A stretch of DNA of 64,000 bases, from assembly GCA_040397785.1 (NCBI GenBank), contig JBBAVI010000011.1:1-64000 (forward strand). Direction: 5' to 3'. Numbering within the stretch: position 1 is the stretch's first letter; each line of letters starts with the position of its first letter. The DNA is from M3007 sp040397785. Its GTDB lineage: Bacteria > Bacteroidota > Bacteroidia > Chitinophagales > Saprospiraceae. Under the pieces are notes generated by a model. The model saw nothing but the letters and a program-made list of their open reading frames with translations. It searched no databases and was not told the origin of the DNA. The position numbers and the translations under genes were made by a program. Of this stretch, positions 62,845 to 64,000 are shown piece by piece.

Positions 62845-63423
62845 TTAAATTGCTTGCCGGCCCAAATCAGCCACTTTTTTGAGCCATTGCTCCCTTTTTG
62901 CAGCTGTTGAAAACCGCAACCGATCGAACGTGGTGACTTTTACAGGCTTAATTCCACAATATTGCAGGGTGGCCACTTTGACCGATTTGATATTGGCATT
63001 GCCGTACATAAGCCAATTGTAGATCGCAGGGGAGTCCATCGTAAGCAGGATGCGCGCACTTTTGCCGCTAAGATACTTGTCCCACCAAGGTGAATTCGGC
63101 CGGTATTTGAAGGCAAAACCCGGTAAGAAAGTACGGTCAAAGAACCCTTTTAGCAAGGCGGGTATACTTCCCCACCAACTTGGGTAAACGACGACAAGGT
63201 GTTCGGCCCAGACAATATCTTGTTGTGCCTGCACCAAATCGGGCTCAAGTTCCTGGGTTTGTGCATAACCCGTGCGCAAAACGGGGTCAAATTGCAGAGT
63301 ACCTAACTTTAGCAGGCGCACTTCATGTCCACCAGCACGGGCACCTTCGGCATAACTTTCGGCGAGGGCATGGTTGAAGGAGGTATTGCTTGGGTGGCCC
63401 AAAAGGATCAAAATCTTTTTCAT
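62845..63423 (-). CDS. flavodoxin-fold NAD(P)H oxidoreductase (quinone-reductase-like)
   Basis: The ATG at 63423 gives 192 residues starting MKKILILLGHPSNTSFNHAL; upstream in-frame codons are ignored. The fold is that of NQO1/KefF/MdaB-type flavoproteins: HPSNTSFNHALAESY binds FMN or FAD phosphate, LVVVYPSWWGSIPALLKGFFDRTFLPGFAF is the second conserved block. It probably reduces quinones, azo or nitro compounds with NAD(P)H. Close homologues vary in substrate. Confidence 0.9.
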   Translation of the reverse strand: MKKILILLGHPSNTSFNHALAESYAEGARAGGHEVRLLKLGTLQFDPVLRTGYAQTQELEPDLVQAQQDIVWAEHLVVVYPSWWGSIPALLKGFFDRTFLPGFAFKYRPNSPWWDKYLSGKSARILLTMDSPAIYNWLMYGNANIKSVKVATLQYCGIKPVKVTTFDRLRFSTAAKREQWLKKVADLGRQAI

Positions 63424-63548
63424 GGTTGTTGTTTTTCTGTTTGTTACAAGGCGAAAGTATAAGGGGCTTTCTGCAAACAAAACCTGATTTCAATCAGTAG
63501 CAAGCATGATCTGGTGAACGGTCGCAAATTCCGGTTGAGTTGTCGCAC

Positions 63549-64000
63549 CTATTTTTTTACAAATTGGCCTTTTAAAAGCCCGGTCCAGCCCAACCAAACC
63601 ATCGTATAAATCAGTTTTGCGTCTACCCCAACCAATATTCTAAGCCGTGGATGTTTTGCCTGAATGGCCTTTTGAATGGCTTTCGCCACTTTTTCGGGCG
63701 GGGAGGCAAATCGTGCAGCCGTATTGGCAACTGTTATCATTGCCTCCATATTACGGCGATAGTATGAACCATTCGGGCCGGCAAGGGCTGCGGTGGCTAT
63801 ATTAATGTCATTGTTGGTTTTGGTAAAAAACGGCGTTTTAATACCACCCGGCATAATGCAGGCGACCTTGATATTGAGTGCCTCCAATTCAAATTTCCAG
63901 GATTGACTTAAGCCTAAAACTGCGAATTTAGAGGTGTGGTAAGCAAATTCCCAAGGAATCCCTATCGCGCTTCCGATCGAGCCGACATTGATAATTTTAG
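63549..64000 (-). CDS. short-chain dehydrogenase/reductase, N terminus beyond the window
   Basis: The gene runs off the right edge; the visible 150 residues are its C-terminal part. The frame continues through 64000 and shows IINVGSIGSAIGI and the catalytic Tyr-x-x-x-Lys in FAYHTSKFAVLGLSQS, followed by VACIMPGGIKTPFF, the substrate-loop start of the classical family. The ATG-less start at about 63887 that a simple ORF scan gives is not real. The nucleotide-binding N-terminal half is missing here. Substrate cannot be told. Confidence 0.9.
   Translation of the reverse strand, partial: KIINVGSIGSAIGIPWEFAYHTSKFAVLGLSQSWKFELEALNIKVACIMPGGIKTPFFTKTNNDINIATAALAGPNGSYYRRNMEAMITVANTAARFASPPEKVAKAIQKAIQAKHPRLRILVGVDAKLIYTMVWLGWTGLLKGQFVKK

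Overview
The window is a stretch of chromosome from a member of the Bacteroidota, most likely a Saprospiraceae-like or related environmental lineage. The evidence is a PorQ-type secretion component, two different type IX secretion (T9SS) C-terminal sorting domains, a fused CcoNO cbb3 oxidase, a PafA-type phosphatase, a DUF3078 protein, and several promoters of the Bacteroidota form TTTG-N19/20-TAnnTTTG. No tRNA, rRNA, CRISPR array, intact insertion sequence or prophage was seen. Assignment below phylum level is inference.

Layout. 1-204: cluster of short hairpins (REP-like), no gene. 205-11757: envelope and regulatory genes (coiled-coil membrane protein, Omp85-like barrel, CreD, dipeptidyl peptidase IV, TlpA-like thioredoxin, ECF sigma factor with a small partner, MscS-like channel, DUF3078 protein), then a low-molecular-weight phosphatase and truA. 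11754-18325, minus strand: cbb3 oxidase locus, read ccoS, ccoNO (fusion), ccoQ, ccoP, terminator, ccoG, ccoH, TauE/DsbD_2-like protein; ccoQ and ccoS are tiny genes. 18656-24956: M1 aminopeptidase lipoprotein, MscS channel, kynurenine 3-monooxygenase and a TolC-family protein. 25147-28536, minus strand: rpsL, rpsG, fusA with an unusual hairpin before fusA and a terminator directly after it. 28930-37135: OmpA-like protein, Lys-rich secreted protein, PorQ, MORN-repeat protein, an unknown 354-residue protein, a triple-PDZ T9SS cargo, an orphan response regulator and an isolated antirepressor-like gene. 37664-42273: HMG-CoA synthase, a 56-residue membrane protein, two tandem thioredoxin-fold paralogues and a Fur regulator. 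42282-53454: pyruvate kinase, acpP-fabF-rnc, a DUF2721 protein, rimP-nusA-infB behind a leader with a strong hairpin, and rmlA. 53641-64000: an unknown membrane protein, a 163-bp MITE-like inverted-repeat element, PafA-like phosphatase, a conserved unknown protein, yqeY, lptB, a large T9SS type B cargo, a MacB-like permease, a quinone-reductase-like flavoprotein and a short-chain dehydrogenase cut by the window end.

The window is mostly core metabolism, translation and envelope biology. The least explained items are in non-coding DNA: the MITE-like element, the REP-like hairpins, the rimP-operon leader terminator, the rpsG-fusA hairpin and a CRP/FNR-type dyad before ccoG. I found no convincing wholly new multi-gene system; the best candidates for undescribed biology are listed as findings.
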